NCBI RefSeq assembly: GCF_017873675.1
Contig: NZ_JAGGKK010000011.1
Coordinates: 62,001-126,000 of the forward strand
Source: Virgibacillus litoralis
GTDB taxonomy: Bacteria > Bacillota > Bacilli > Bacillales > Amphibacillaceae
Length of the DNA stretch: 64,000 bases
Direction of reading: 5' to 3'
Shown here: positions 52,671-59,460 of the stretch, one piece after another
Position numbering within the stretch: position 1 is the stretch's first letter
How the letters are laid out: each line of letters opens with the position of its first letter
The notes under the pieces: generated by a model
The model's input: the letters and a program-made list of their open reading frames with translations, nothing else
Told to the model about the DNA's origin: nothing
Databases searched by the model: none
Translations under genes and position numbers: made by a program

Positions 52671-53621
52671 TTGAAGCAATTATTTATATTATGTATTGTA
52701 ACCCTATTATTAATCTTAAGCGGTTGTTTCAATGAAGAATCTATAAAAGAACCTACAATTGATAAAGATGAAACCTATGAATCTCATGAACAACCTATTG
52801 CTGAATCAAAAGAGGTTTACACACTAGGCCTTTATAATAAAGATGAATTTGAATATGAACGTACTTTCGAAATTGATAATGAATCTTTTAAAAGAAATAT
52901 AGTTCTAGGAAATAAAACATCAAAGGATGGTTCATTTATTCTTTTAATTTTTAATCATGGAGAACAAATGAACTTTAAGGTAGGAGATGGAAAAATCTCT
53001 AACAGCTATAGATTTGATATAGAAAAAGAAGAATACAAGGATTTAGAAGTTTCATTACTTGATCTCGAAGATGGTTTTCACTCCATTACATATATTCTTT
53101 TAAATGATCCTAAAGAGGCTCCCAGCGATTATGAAACTTCAATGGAACTAGCCGATTTATTTTCGATTAGAGTAAATTTATTAAAAAATATTGATAACAT
53201 ACCTGAGCAAAGGCCTAGTTTACTTACTAAAGGAATAAAAAGTGAAGAAAGAAGAATTCATGGAGCATTTCTAAGCAAAAAAGAAGTTCCATACGAAGCT
53301 TTATATAAAGAAGAAATGGGTGAAAAAGAAATTCCGTACACCTTATTTTATGGAAATTCAAATTCTGAGAAGATAGATTTTTATCTTGTCGCTTTATTTA
53401 ATTACCAGCAAACGCCACTTGGGAACGACGATTTTATTTATGATACGTTAGAACCTGATCAGGAAAAATCAATCTCTTTGGATTTTAATCTTCCGTTAGA
53501 AGAGGAAAGTAATTACTTTCAAGTCTTAATGATTCCAACTCCATTCGAACCTGTATCTAAAGAAGAAGCATTTCTTCCACAAGACCCTTTAGCAAGTAAT
53601 AGAGTGTTAATTTTAAAATAA
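52671..53621 (+). CDS. Lipoprotein of unknown function
   Basis: The precursor of about 316 residues has lipobox LILSGC (Cys at residue 19) and a Glu-rich linker. The body has two similar halves, each with an Ig-like or beta-rich pattern: NIVLGNKTSKDGSFILLIFN and TLFYGNSNSEKIDFYLVALF. No family is recognised. The start is TTG at 52671 after AAAGAGGTG. It is probably co-transcribed with the secreted protein through the intervening hairpin. Confidence 0.78.
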   Translation: MKQLFILCIVTLLLILSGCFNEESIKEPTIDKDETYESHEQPIAESKEVYTLGLYNKDEFEYERTFEIDNESFKRNIVLGNKTSKDGSFILLIFNHGEQMNFKVGDGKISNSYRFDIEKEEYKDLEVSLLDLEDGFHSITYILLNDPKEAPSDYETSMELADLFSIRVNLLKNIDNIPEQRPSLLTKGIKSEERRIHGAFLSKKEVPYEALYKEEMGEKEIPYTLFYGNSNSEKIDFYLVALFNYQQTPLGNDDFIYDTLEPDQEKSISLDFNLPLEEESNYFQVLMIPTPFEPVSKEEAFLPQDPLASNRVLILK

Positions 53622-53632
53622 TAATAATTTTA

Positions 53633-53715
53633 ATGCCACAGATACAATATAAAAGATTACTCGTTAAACAACGTGTGACTTTTGCGGTTTTCACTCTTAA
53701 TCTGTGGCATTTTCG
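53633..53715 (+). terminator. Terminator of the lipoprotein gene
   Basis: AATGCCACAGAT at the left pairs with ATCTGTGGCATT at the right around a long internal region, followed by TTCG and TTTTTCATT. Confidence 0.6.
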
Positions 53716-53873
53716 TATTTTTCATTAAGAACAAATAATGTTTGGCGGTGTAACTAAACTCCTTTTTATTTTGATCTGTTCATCAGTAATTCCAGATATT
53801 CTAGTGTTGTTTGTGGGTGGGAAAGGTTAAGGATCAGTATCTTCCTTCTCAAAAGGATATAATTTTTTTCTAC

Positions 53874-54155
53874 CTATAAAGATATGTAAGTTGAAGATGA
53901 TTCATTAGGTTTGGAATGTAAATACCGGCCTGTCGTTGCAACATTCTCATGTCCTAAAGTAGCTTGGACTAAATGAATAGGAGCTTTCTGGTCTAATGCA
54001 TGACTAGCATGTGCGTGCCGAAACCAATGAGGGGGAGGTAAAACTTTAAATCCCACCTTCTCCGCGTTGTTTTTCACAATCCGGTGTACCAGTGATGGTT
54101 CTAGATGTCGTCCACCTTTCTGGCTTTGAAAAACAGGATAATCTTCTAGCATCAC
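53874..54155 (-). pseudogene. Tyrosine recombinase (integrase) C-terminal fragment
   Basis: Only 93 codons remain. They cover the second half of the catalytic domain, with the HxxR motif in HWFRHAHASHAL, the second His in LGHENVATTGRY and the nucleophilic Tyr in the same motif (TGRYLH). The first catalytic Arg and the whole N-terminal domain are missing. It marks a past mobile element. A shorter homologous fragment is at 49622-49697. Confidence 0.75.
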
Positions 54156-54189
54156 GCTATACTTAATTTCTAAAAAACTAAATGTTAAA

Positions 54190-54555
54190 ATGGAGTATTT
54201 CTTTAATAAAATATCCTCTCTACGTCCTGACTATATAGATGAGGCTACTAGACTTATTAGGGAGGGGGTTAGAGATAAGGATTATCAACAAGTATTTAAT
54301 GATTCGAGTATCAGGAGGAGGCAGTTAATGTCATTCGTTTCAAATACCTATGTACAAACGGTAATTCAAATATACCAATCGGTGTCAATCAAAATGGCTA
54401 ACATCATTCGTACAAGTGTCATTTACAATCCTTTAATATGTTTCATGAACTATGACTCCAATTACCCAAGGCTCCCAAAATCTCAAATACTTTTAATCAA
54501 ACTTCCCCTCCCTGTCATTAAACCTCCCTTAACCTTTACTTCACTTCAACAATAA
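54190..54555 (+). other. Dubious reading frame, possible gene fragment
   Basis: The first 42 codons look protein-like (LRPDYIDEATRLIREGVRDK, QVFNDSSIRRRQLM), but there is no ribosome site and the second half has poor composition. It may be the tail of a lost gene. No function is proposed. Confidence 0.25.
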
Positions 54556-54679
54556 AGAGCCGATCTCCTTCCTGCGAATATTCCATTGCCTAATCCACAT
54601 CTTCTCTTTTTTATATGTAAGCTGGGGCACAGCTTTTATAAGAAATCTGACTATCAAAAAAAATAACAACATGGAAGAA

Positions 54680-54715
54680 TGTGCATCTTTCCACACATTG
54701 GGGGACTGACCATTT
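54680..54715. repeat. REP-like GGGGACTGACC end
   Basis: AATGTG...CACACATT is a small hairpin followed by GGGGGACTGACCATTTTAA, the same end sequence as at 55312-55330. It lies about 90 bp upstream of the intact staygreen gene. Confidence 0.5.
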
Positions 54716-54804
54716 TAACTACCCCTCCCCCTTAGATGACACAAGAAGTATAACTGGTTAATAAACATCATAAAATTAAGAAAAAAGTGTTGGGAAGTGT
54801 TTAC

Positions 54805-55266
54805 TTGAGCATTTTAAACCCCGATAAACTTTATGTTGAGTTTAGAGAAGGAATTACCGCTACAGAACCTATAATCCATAGGCGTTACACACTGACCCAT
54901 TCAGATATTACTGCAGACCTATTTTTGACAATTGGATTAAGATTTGCCTGGGATAAAATTAATTCTATGAGAGATGAAGTACTTGGTGAGTGGACTAAAA
55001 ATAGAGGTTGCTATGTATACAATGTGTATTTGGATGTAGACGGACAATCTAATCAGACTGTTGCAGCAAAGCGAAATGAAATATTTAGACGTGAATTACC
55101 ACTTGCCTTGAAAGCAATCAGGTATGGAGACAGGAGATTTTTTATGTCACATCCTGAGCTGAATAATTCTCCAATAATAGTTCACTTTCAATCACGATAT
55201 CCTCAGTTGAATAAGATAGAAAATTGGGGTACTTTTACAGAGTATAACTCTGATTTTAATGACTAA
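54805..55266 (+). CDS. Staygreen-family protein, intact copy
   Basis: The 153-residue protein has LNPDKLYVEFREGIT, IIHRRYTLTHSDITADLFLT, MRDEVLGEW, FRRELPLALKAIRYGDRRFF and a final IENWGTFTEY. It matches the bacterial group of the staygreen (SGR) family, whose plant members remove magnesium from chlorophyll a. A non-photosynthetic host must use it for something else, perhaps another tetrapyrrole or metal complex. The start is TTG at 54805 with GGAAGTG 5 bases upstream. It and 45 bp of upstream DNA are duplicated as the pseudogene at 43059, and REP-like sequences flank it. Confidence 0.85.
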   Translation: MSILNPDKLYVEFREGITATEPIIHRRYTLTHSDITADLFLTIGLRFAWDKINSMRDEVLGEWTKNRGCYVYNVYLDVDGQSNQTVAAKRNEIFRRELPLALKAIRYGDRRFFMSHPELNNSPIIVHFQSRYPQLNKIENWGTFTEYNSDFND

Positions 55267-55275
55267 TTTATAACA

Positions 55276-55321
55276 GTCAGTCCCCCATAACGCTAACACT
55301 TTAGCACAGTTGGGGACTGAC
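55276..55321. repeat. REP-like hairpin / bidirectional terminator
   Basis: GTCAGTCCCC (55276-55285) and GGGGACTGAC (55312-55321) are a perfect pair enclosing GCTAACACTTTAGC. It lies between the convergent staygreen and SnoaL-like genes and is followed by CCTTTTAATTA. This type of end is common in dispersed palindromes of Firmicutes. Confidence 0.65.
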
Positions 55322-55333
55322 CCTTTTAATTAT

Positions 55334-55729
55334 TTAAAACATCCCATTATCGTTAGGAGAACTCTCTGGTATGGGTTGACCTAAGTCCCATAATTCAACA
55401 ATATGACCATCATGAAAACGGAAGATATGAACAACAGCTGCTCCAAGGTCTTCAGGATTCTGTTTCACATGGGAGTGAACTACAACCATATCTCCCTCTT
55501 CAATAGCATGTTTGATTTCAAATATCTTGTTGGGGTTCTCAGTTGCATCCTCTGCCATTGCTAGTTTGAGCGAATCTGCATCGCCCCGGAAAAAGGCATT
55601 ATGATGGCTGAATTCCGGACTGATGTATCTCTGGTATGCTTCGTCTATACTCCCCGATGCTACAAGCTTTAGAAATGATACCGCCTGCTCTTTAAAAGAA
55701 CTCTGCTTTTCCTTATTAATAACAATCAT
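55334..55729 (-). CDS. SnoaL-like (NTF2 superfamily) protein
   Basis: The protein of about 131 residues is a single cone-shaped NTF2-like domain: FLKLVASGSIDEAYQRYISP, FSHHNAFFRGD, HVKQNPEDLGAAVVHIFRFH and IVELWDLGQPIPE. Members act as small-molecule isomerases or cyclases or are of unknown role. The start is uncertain: ATG 55729 abuts GAAAGG, while TTG 55750 lacks a good site. It is 95 bp downstream of a TetR gene on the same strand. Its last 46 bp are duplicated at 49055-49100. Confidence 0.82.
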   Translation of the reverse strand: MIVINKEKQSSFKEQAVSFLKLVASGSIDEAYQRYISPEFSHHNAFFRGDADSLKLAMAEDATENPNKIFEIKHAIEEGDMVVVHSHVKQNPEDLGAAVVHIFRFHDGHIVELWDLGQPIPESSPNDNGMF

Positions 55730-55844
55730 CCTTTCGTTTTGGGAGCTCAACTAACATAACCCATATTGTTCGAGATAACCGTTTATTATGGCTCTTCCAC
55801 TAATCCTTCATGACCAATGAACCTGTGTCCGATAACAAAAACCG

Positions 55845-56456
55845 TTAATTTTTCAATATTTTTGCATATGCATTAACAATGATATCAATATCATCCAAAT
55901 CATAAATATAATAATTCACTAAATATCCGTACGTGAGTGAAATAAGCTGCCATAACGCTTTCTTCTCATCGATATGTGCATCAATAAATCCTTGTTTCTT
56001 CAAAGCTTGCAGGAATAGTATTAGATCGTCTTCAAAGTTCTCATGAAGCTGCTTCATACGCTTTTTCACATCTGGTATGTCCTTGGCATTTTGATAAAAG
56101 TCAATAACCAGTAGAAGCCACCCGGTAAGTGGTTTCTCGTAAACGTTTTGCCACAACGAAAAAATAGACTCCTTTAACAACGATTCTAAGGATGTCTCTT
56201 GGGCATGATAGTGATAAGGGATTCCAGCCCAACTGCCTCGCCTTTTGTCATGATCTTCCAATACATGAAGGAAAAACTCTTCTTTACTATTAAAATGAAA
56301 ATAAAAGGCACCTCGCGTATAACCAGCCGCTCCAACAATATCACTAAGATTCGTCTTGGCAAAACCTTTATCCATCATCGGCTTAATACCGAATTTGATT
56401 AGATTCTCATATGTTTCTTCCCGACGAATTTGAAATTTAGTTTTTGTATTACTCAT
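55845..56456 (-). CDS. TetR-family regulator (upstream of the SnoaL-like gene)
   Basis: The 203-residue protein has an HTH at about 15-60 with TNLSDIVGAAGYTRGAFYFH and FNSKEEFF. The C-terminal ligand domain is helical. AAAGGGG precedes ATG. A near-palindrome, ACGACA-N5-TGTCGT, lies 72-88 bp upstream and is a candidate autoregulatory operator. It is probably co-transcribed with the SnoaL-like gene. Confidence 0.9.
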   Translation of the reverse strand: MSNTKTKFQIRREETYENLIKFGIKPMMDKGFAKTNLSDIVGAAGYTRGAFYFHFNSKEEFFLHVLEDHDKRRGSWAGIPYHYHAQETSLESLLKESIFSLWQNVYEKPLTGWLLLVIDFYQNAKDIPDVKKRMKQLHENFEDDLILFLQALKKQGFIDAHIDEKKALWQLISLTYGYLVNYYIYDLDDIDIIVNAYAKILKN

Positions 56457-56504
56457 GCTTGATAGCCCCTTTCACTGACTCCCCCACTAAATAACATTAG
56501 CCTT

Positions 56505-56546
56505 ATTATACAATACTTAATATGGAAACGACACCGATTGTCGTTT
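56505..56546 (-). promoter_or_regulatory. Promoter and TetR-type operator of the TetR/SnoaL pair
   Basis: AAACGACA (56526-56533) and TGTCGTTT (56539-56546) form an 8-bp inverted repeat with a 5-bp spacer. On the - strand a TATAAT -10 box lies at 56510-56505, so the operator covers the -35 region. The half-site ACGACA/TGTCGT recurs at the MFS/TetR promoter. Confidence 0.6.
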
Positions 56547-56833
56547 ATCTTCTAGTGGTAAATATGAAAAAAAATCATTCATAGATGGTAAAAGAATGTC
56601 TCCAAACACTGCAGCCAAATGGGGATCCATAGATAGTTGACAAAAAATTTGTAATCGACTAAAATTAAATACATACATAATTGTATTTAATTTAACAGCC
56701 GAGGAAATAGATGTTCCATTAGATTCGAAGACGGGACATTCCAACAGCAAGAAATGATAATAATGACTTAAATAGCATCCACTTGGACATATCCCTCATA
56801 TAGCCTATGGGACCATAGGGCGATATGGAAAGA
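56547..56833. other. Intergenic region, no supported gene
   Basis: An open frame on - (56517-56750) lacks a ribosome site and overlaps the operator. A CCTATGG/CCATAGG hairpin lies at 56804-56818, just upstream of the riboswitch promoter. Confidence 0.3.
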
Positions 56834-56839
56834 TATAAT
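56834..56839 (+). promoter_or_regulatory. Candidate -10 box of the riboswitch transcript
   Basis: TATAAT lies about 20 bp before the aptamer. The matching -35 region (GACCAT near 56811) is weak. Confidence 0.4.
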
Positions 56840-56857
56840 AAAGACATGATACTAAAT

Positions 56858-56942
56858 TCCGATGCAGTAAAGGCAAACCTTTTGAAAGGAAGGGACGCAA
56901 AGCTAGTGGTCTAAGGGTTACCTAAGATAGCACAGCTGCCTC
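56858..56942 (+). ncRNA. Cyclic di-GMP-I (GEMM) riboswitch aptamer
   Basis: The conserved GEMM core is present in order: GGCAAACC, a CCTTTT-GAAA-GGAAGG hairpin with GAAA tetraloop, GGGACGCAAAGCTA, GGTCTAAGGG and the closing GATAGCACAGCTGCC arm. It lies 25 bp before the start of a SinI-like gene. After the aptamer, CCTC can pair with the GAGGGGAGG ribosome-site region and there is no T-run, so control of translation is more likely than termination. Known class I aptamers bind c-di-GMP. The direction of regulation cannot be read from sequence alone. Confidence 0.85.
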
Positions 56943-56966
56943 ATCTTGGTTGAGAGGGGAGGAATA

Positions 56967-57149
56967 ATGGTAATTATGACTCACTACAAAAAAGGGGCTG
57001 AACAACAACTGGATCGTGATTGGGTAATACTTATCAAACAAGCGAAAGAATTAGGTATTACCGAGGGAGAAATCAGAAATTTTTTGCAGCATCAACGTAC
57101 AAATATATTAGTTCCTAACCCGCATCTAAAAACGGTTCACCGTGGATAA
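56967..57149 (+). CDS. SinI/SlrA-like anti-repressor
   Basis: The 60-residue protein has the SinI dimerisation motif LDRDWVILIKQAKELGITEG followed by EIRNFLQHQ (residues about 15-43). In B. subtilis SinI and SlrA use this helix pair to bind SinR and relieve repression of matrix genes. No DNA-binding domain is present and no sinR is adjacent, so it is an orphan anti-repressor acting in trans. GAGGGGAGG lies 4 bases before ATG 56967; ATG 56976 is an alternative. The leader is a c-di-GMP riboswitch. The stop codon lies in the terminator stem. Confidence 0.82.
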   Translation: MVIMTHYKKGAEQQLDRDWVILIKQAKELGITEGEIRNFLQHQRTNILVPNPHLKTVHRG

Positions 57150-57170
57150 ATAATATCCACGGCCTCTTTA
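57138..57170 (+). terminator. Terminator of the SinI-like gene
   Basis: CCGTGGATA/TATCCACGG has a 5-base loop and a moderately T-rich tail (CCTCTTTATG). It includes the stop codon. Confidence 0.75.
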
Positions 57171-57237
57171 TGTTTACAGACATTCACGTGATTACAACTG
57201 TTTCATTTCCATATAGATTTCCATACAATAATTTTCT

Positions 57238-57312
57238 AAGAAGAAGCAAGGGGACATTGCTGCTTCCACGCCTCAAAAAGAAAGCATGAGAGCCGTCCCC
57301 GAGCTTCTTCTA
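57238..57312. repeat. Small palindromic element, copy 2
   Basis: AAGAAGCAAGGGGAC and GTCCCCGAGCTTCTT are inverted ends around GCTGCTTCCACGCCTCAAAA and AGAAAGCATGAGA. The GGGGACGGCTCTCATGCTT core is of the REP type often linked to Y1 (TnpA-REP) transposases. Copy 1 is at 49543-49620. Confidence 0.6.
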
Positions 57313-57344
57313 CATGAAATGATCATGCACCAACCCAGATGACA

Positions 57345-57962
57345 TTACATCCTTACGTCCAAGGCCATTTTCAAATATTCAATAAACAGGCTGGACTGCT
57401 GTTCCAGCTGTACATCATTTTCCGCCAGGATTGCGTCATCGAGTGCGAGACCATCTATGAAAGTAATGATTGACCGCGAAAGCAGTTCACTGTCAAAACG
57501 ATCACTAAATTCTCCAGAGTCCTGCCCAGCTCTTATAACATCCGCATAAACACGAACCCCTAAGTTATACCGCTTCCTGCCATATTCTCGTCTTCGCTCA
57601 TCATTTCTTCCAGTGATGAAGAATTCCAGTTTACTTGGCGCGAGTGGATCCATTTCGGCGTCAGGTTTGCCGTCTTCCCCAAACAGCAGTTCCATGAGAA
57701 GTTTCCAATGCGATTCAGTCATGCTCAACAATTTCTCTGTATTCTCGGCTTCATTACTAAGTCCCTCTTCTATGATAGCCTCGAATAAGTCTTCCTTATT
57801 GGAAAAATACTGATAGAGTCCGCCCCGGCTGACACCAGCAGCATCCATGACGTGCTTCATCGTAGTGTGTTCATAACCATGTTCGATAAAAACATCCCTT
57901 GCAGCGCCCATAATATTAGCCCGTCGTTGCTGGAGATGCTCCTCGCTCACTCGTGGAGCCAT
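57345..57962 (-). CDS. TetR-family regulator of the MFS operon
   Basis: The 205-residue protein has an N-terminal HTH (about 14-58) with TTMKHVMDAAGVSRGGLYQY and FSNKEDLF, followed by a helical ligand domain. GGGGGGATTC precedes ATG. Its start lies 47 bp inside the end of the MFS gene, so both are made from one transcript whose promoter carries two TetR-type palindromes. It is probably an autorepressor that senses a transported compound. Confidence 0.9.
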   Translation of the reverse strand: MAPRVSEEHLQQRRANIMGAARDVFIEHGYEHTTMKHVMDAAGVSRGGLYQYFSNKEDLFEAIIEEGLSNEAENTEKLLSMTESHWKLLMELLFGEDGKPDAEMDPLAPSKLEFFITGRNDERRREYGRKRYNLGVRVYADVIRAGQDSGEFSDRFDSELLSRSIITFIDGLALDDAILAENDVQLEQQSSLFIEYLKMALDVRM

Positions 57963-59181
57963 GTGAATCCCCCCGTTCTACTTTCTTTCTTGTAAAATAC
58001 CCGATCAACGACACAAGAACCAGCAAGCCTGCCGTAATTGTGAAAGTTGGAATAACCCCAATAACGGTTGACAGCCATCCACCGAGCAACGGTCCAATAA
58101 TCGTTGCCGTTGTCATAACACTGTTGATAACCCCAAAGACTCGCCCCGTCATCTGAACAGGGGTATCGACTTGAACAGTTGCCTGGAATGGCACAAAAAT
58201 CAGACTGGCTGAAAACCCTCCGGCAAATCCGAGGACTGGTGCCCAGATTACTGAATAGCTAAGATCGTAATTAGTTAGTACCCCCATCATACCAAAGCTC
58301 AATCCAATTCCACAAACACCCACCAGCATAAGCGGGTATGCCTGATAATTGGTTTTTTTAGCAAGCAGGTAGCCGGCAAAGAACATACCAAGACCAGATC
58401 CTGTAACCAGATAACCGAACAAATCAGGCGAAGCATTCGTTAACTCCCTAATCAAAACAATTAACTGCGTGTCGGCCAATTGAAGAATTAAAAGACTGAC
58501 CCCCATAATCAGTAAGCCGATTACCATAAAGCGGCTTGATTTGATAAAAGAAAGTCCCTCGACGAACTCCTTTTTGAATGATCCTTGTTCCTTTTCATCT
58601 TCCTCTACACTCTCTACTTTGACTGCATTAGGTATAAAAAATAACAATAAAGCTGAGACAAAGAACGTTGCTGAGTCGATTATAAAAACCTGCTGAGCAC
58701 CAAATGCCGTAACGAGAACCCCACTAAGGAGTGGCCCAATAATTTTTGTCGATGAATCAATCATAGACGTGATGGACATAGCAGCCTTCATATCACCTTC
58801 CCCAACAACCTCCTTCAACTTGCCATTCTTAGCTGGAATGAACACAGCCGAAAGCATTCCAACTGCAAAAAGCGTGGCATACACCATCCAGAGTGAACTT
58901 GCGATGGTGAGGATAAGAATCAACCCAGCCCGGGTGACATCAGAGATAATCATAATTGTTTTGCGACTGAAGCGATCGGCAACAATTCCCGCTACAGGCC
59001 CAAGTAAAGCCATTGGAACAGCCAAACATAGAATAACCAACGAAACCTCCATAGGTGACGCATTCCACTTCAGCCCAACAAGCGTAAATATCGCCACTAT
59101 ACTCAGCCAGTCCCCAATACTTGAAATTGCCTGCGCACTCATTAACGTCATGTACCCCTTATTCTTCACTAAACTTTTCAT
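57916..59181 (-). CDS. MFS efflux transporter (MFS_3/EntS-like)
   Basis: The 421-residue protein has 12 helices and starts with LMSAQAISSIGDWLSIVAIF, followed by the motif VADRFSRKTIMIISD after helix 2. It resembles the macrolide/enterobactin-exporter group of MFS proteins. Efflux of a toxic small molecule, sensed by the downstream TetR, is the simplest reading. GGAAGAGGGAG precedes ATG. The C-terminal tail is hydrophilic. Confidence 0.88.
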   Translation of the reverse strand: MKSLVKNKGYMTLMSAQAISSIGDWLSIVAIFTLVGLKWNASPMEVSLVILCLAVPMALLGPVAGIVADRFSRKTIMIISDVTRAGLILILTIASSLWMVYATLFAVGMLSAVFIPAKNGKLKEVVGEGDMKAAMSITSMIDSSTKIIGPLLSGVLVTAFGAQQVFIIDSATFFVSALLLFFIPNAVKVESVEEDEKEQGSFKKEFVEGLSFIKSSRFMVIGLLIMGVSLLILQLADTQLIVLIRELTNASPDLFGYLVTGSGLGMFFAGYLLAKKTNYQAYPLMLVGVCGIGLSFGMMGVLTNYDLSYSVIWAPVLGFAGGFSASLIFVPFQATVQVDTPVQMTGRVFGVINSVMTTATIIGPLLGGWLSTVIGVIPTFTITAGLLVLVSLIGYFTRKKVERGDSHGSTSERGASPATTG

Positions 59182-59202
59182 CCCGATCTCCCTCTTCCTT
59201 AA

Positions 59203-59263
59203 AACGACAATATTGTCGTTATTGGTTAATACTTATTATATCGACACGAGTGTCATTTTGCAA
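59203..59263 (-). promoter_or_regulatory. Promoter with two operators for the MFS/TetR operon
   Basis: On the - strand TTGCAA (59263-59258) and TATAAT (59240-59235) are separated by 17 bp. The spacer is the palindrome GACACTCGTGTC. A second perfect 18-bp palindrome, AACGACAATATTGTCGTT, lies at 59203-59220 between the promoter and the ribosome site. Both fit RYGACA-N4-TGTCGW. Repression by the TetR protein of the same operon is expected. Confidence 0.75.
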
Positions 59264-59309
59264 CTGTTTTATTGCCTATTTTGAGAAAAGTTTTGAAAAG
59301 CTGCTTAAA

Positions 59310-59348
59310 CACGTAAAAAGCCTCCTGCTTTGTTAGGCAGAAGGCATG
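59310..59348 (-). terminator. Hairpin with - strand T-run
   Basis: On the - strand GCCTTCTGC/GCAGGAGGC is followed by TTTTTACG. It lies beyond the terminator of the large STAND gene and may be a back-up terminator protecting the MFS promoter. Confidence 0.6.
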
Positions 59349-59420
59349 GTAATTTTATTGACGTTTATGAAGATAGTGTGATTCCATTTACTTATTTTAC
59401 GGCTCATCGTGGTTATTTGA

Positions 59421-59460
59421 GAGGCAAAAAAAGGGTGTCAAACCTTATTTGACACCCTCA
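59421..59460 (-). terminator. Terminator of the STAND gene
   Basis: On the - strand AGGGTGTCAAA/TTTGACACCCT is followed by TTTTTTTTGCC, immediately after the stop codon. Confidence 0.9.

Noticed and set aside
54190-54555. 121-codon frame as a full gene
   Set aside because: There is no ribosome site and the second half has implausible composition; kept only as a possible fragment.
56517-56750. 77-codon frame on the - strand upstream of TetR
   Set aside because: It has no ribosome site, overlaps the operator/promoter, and shows no recognisable family.
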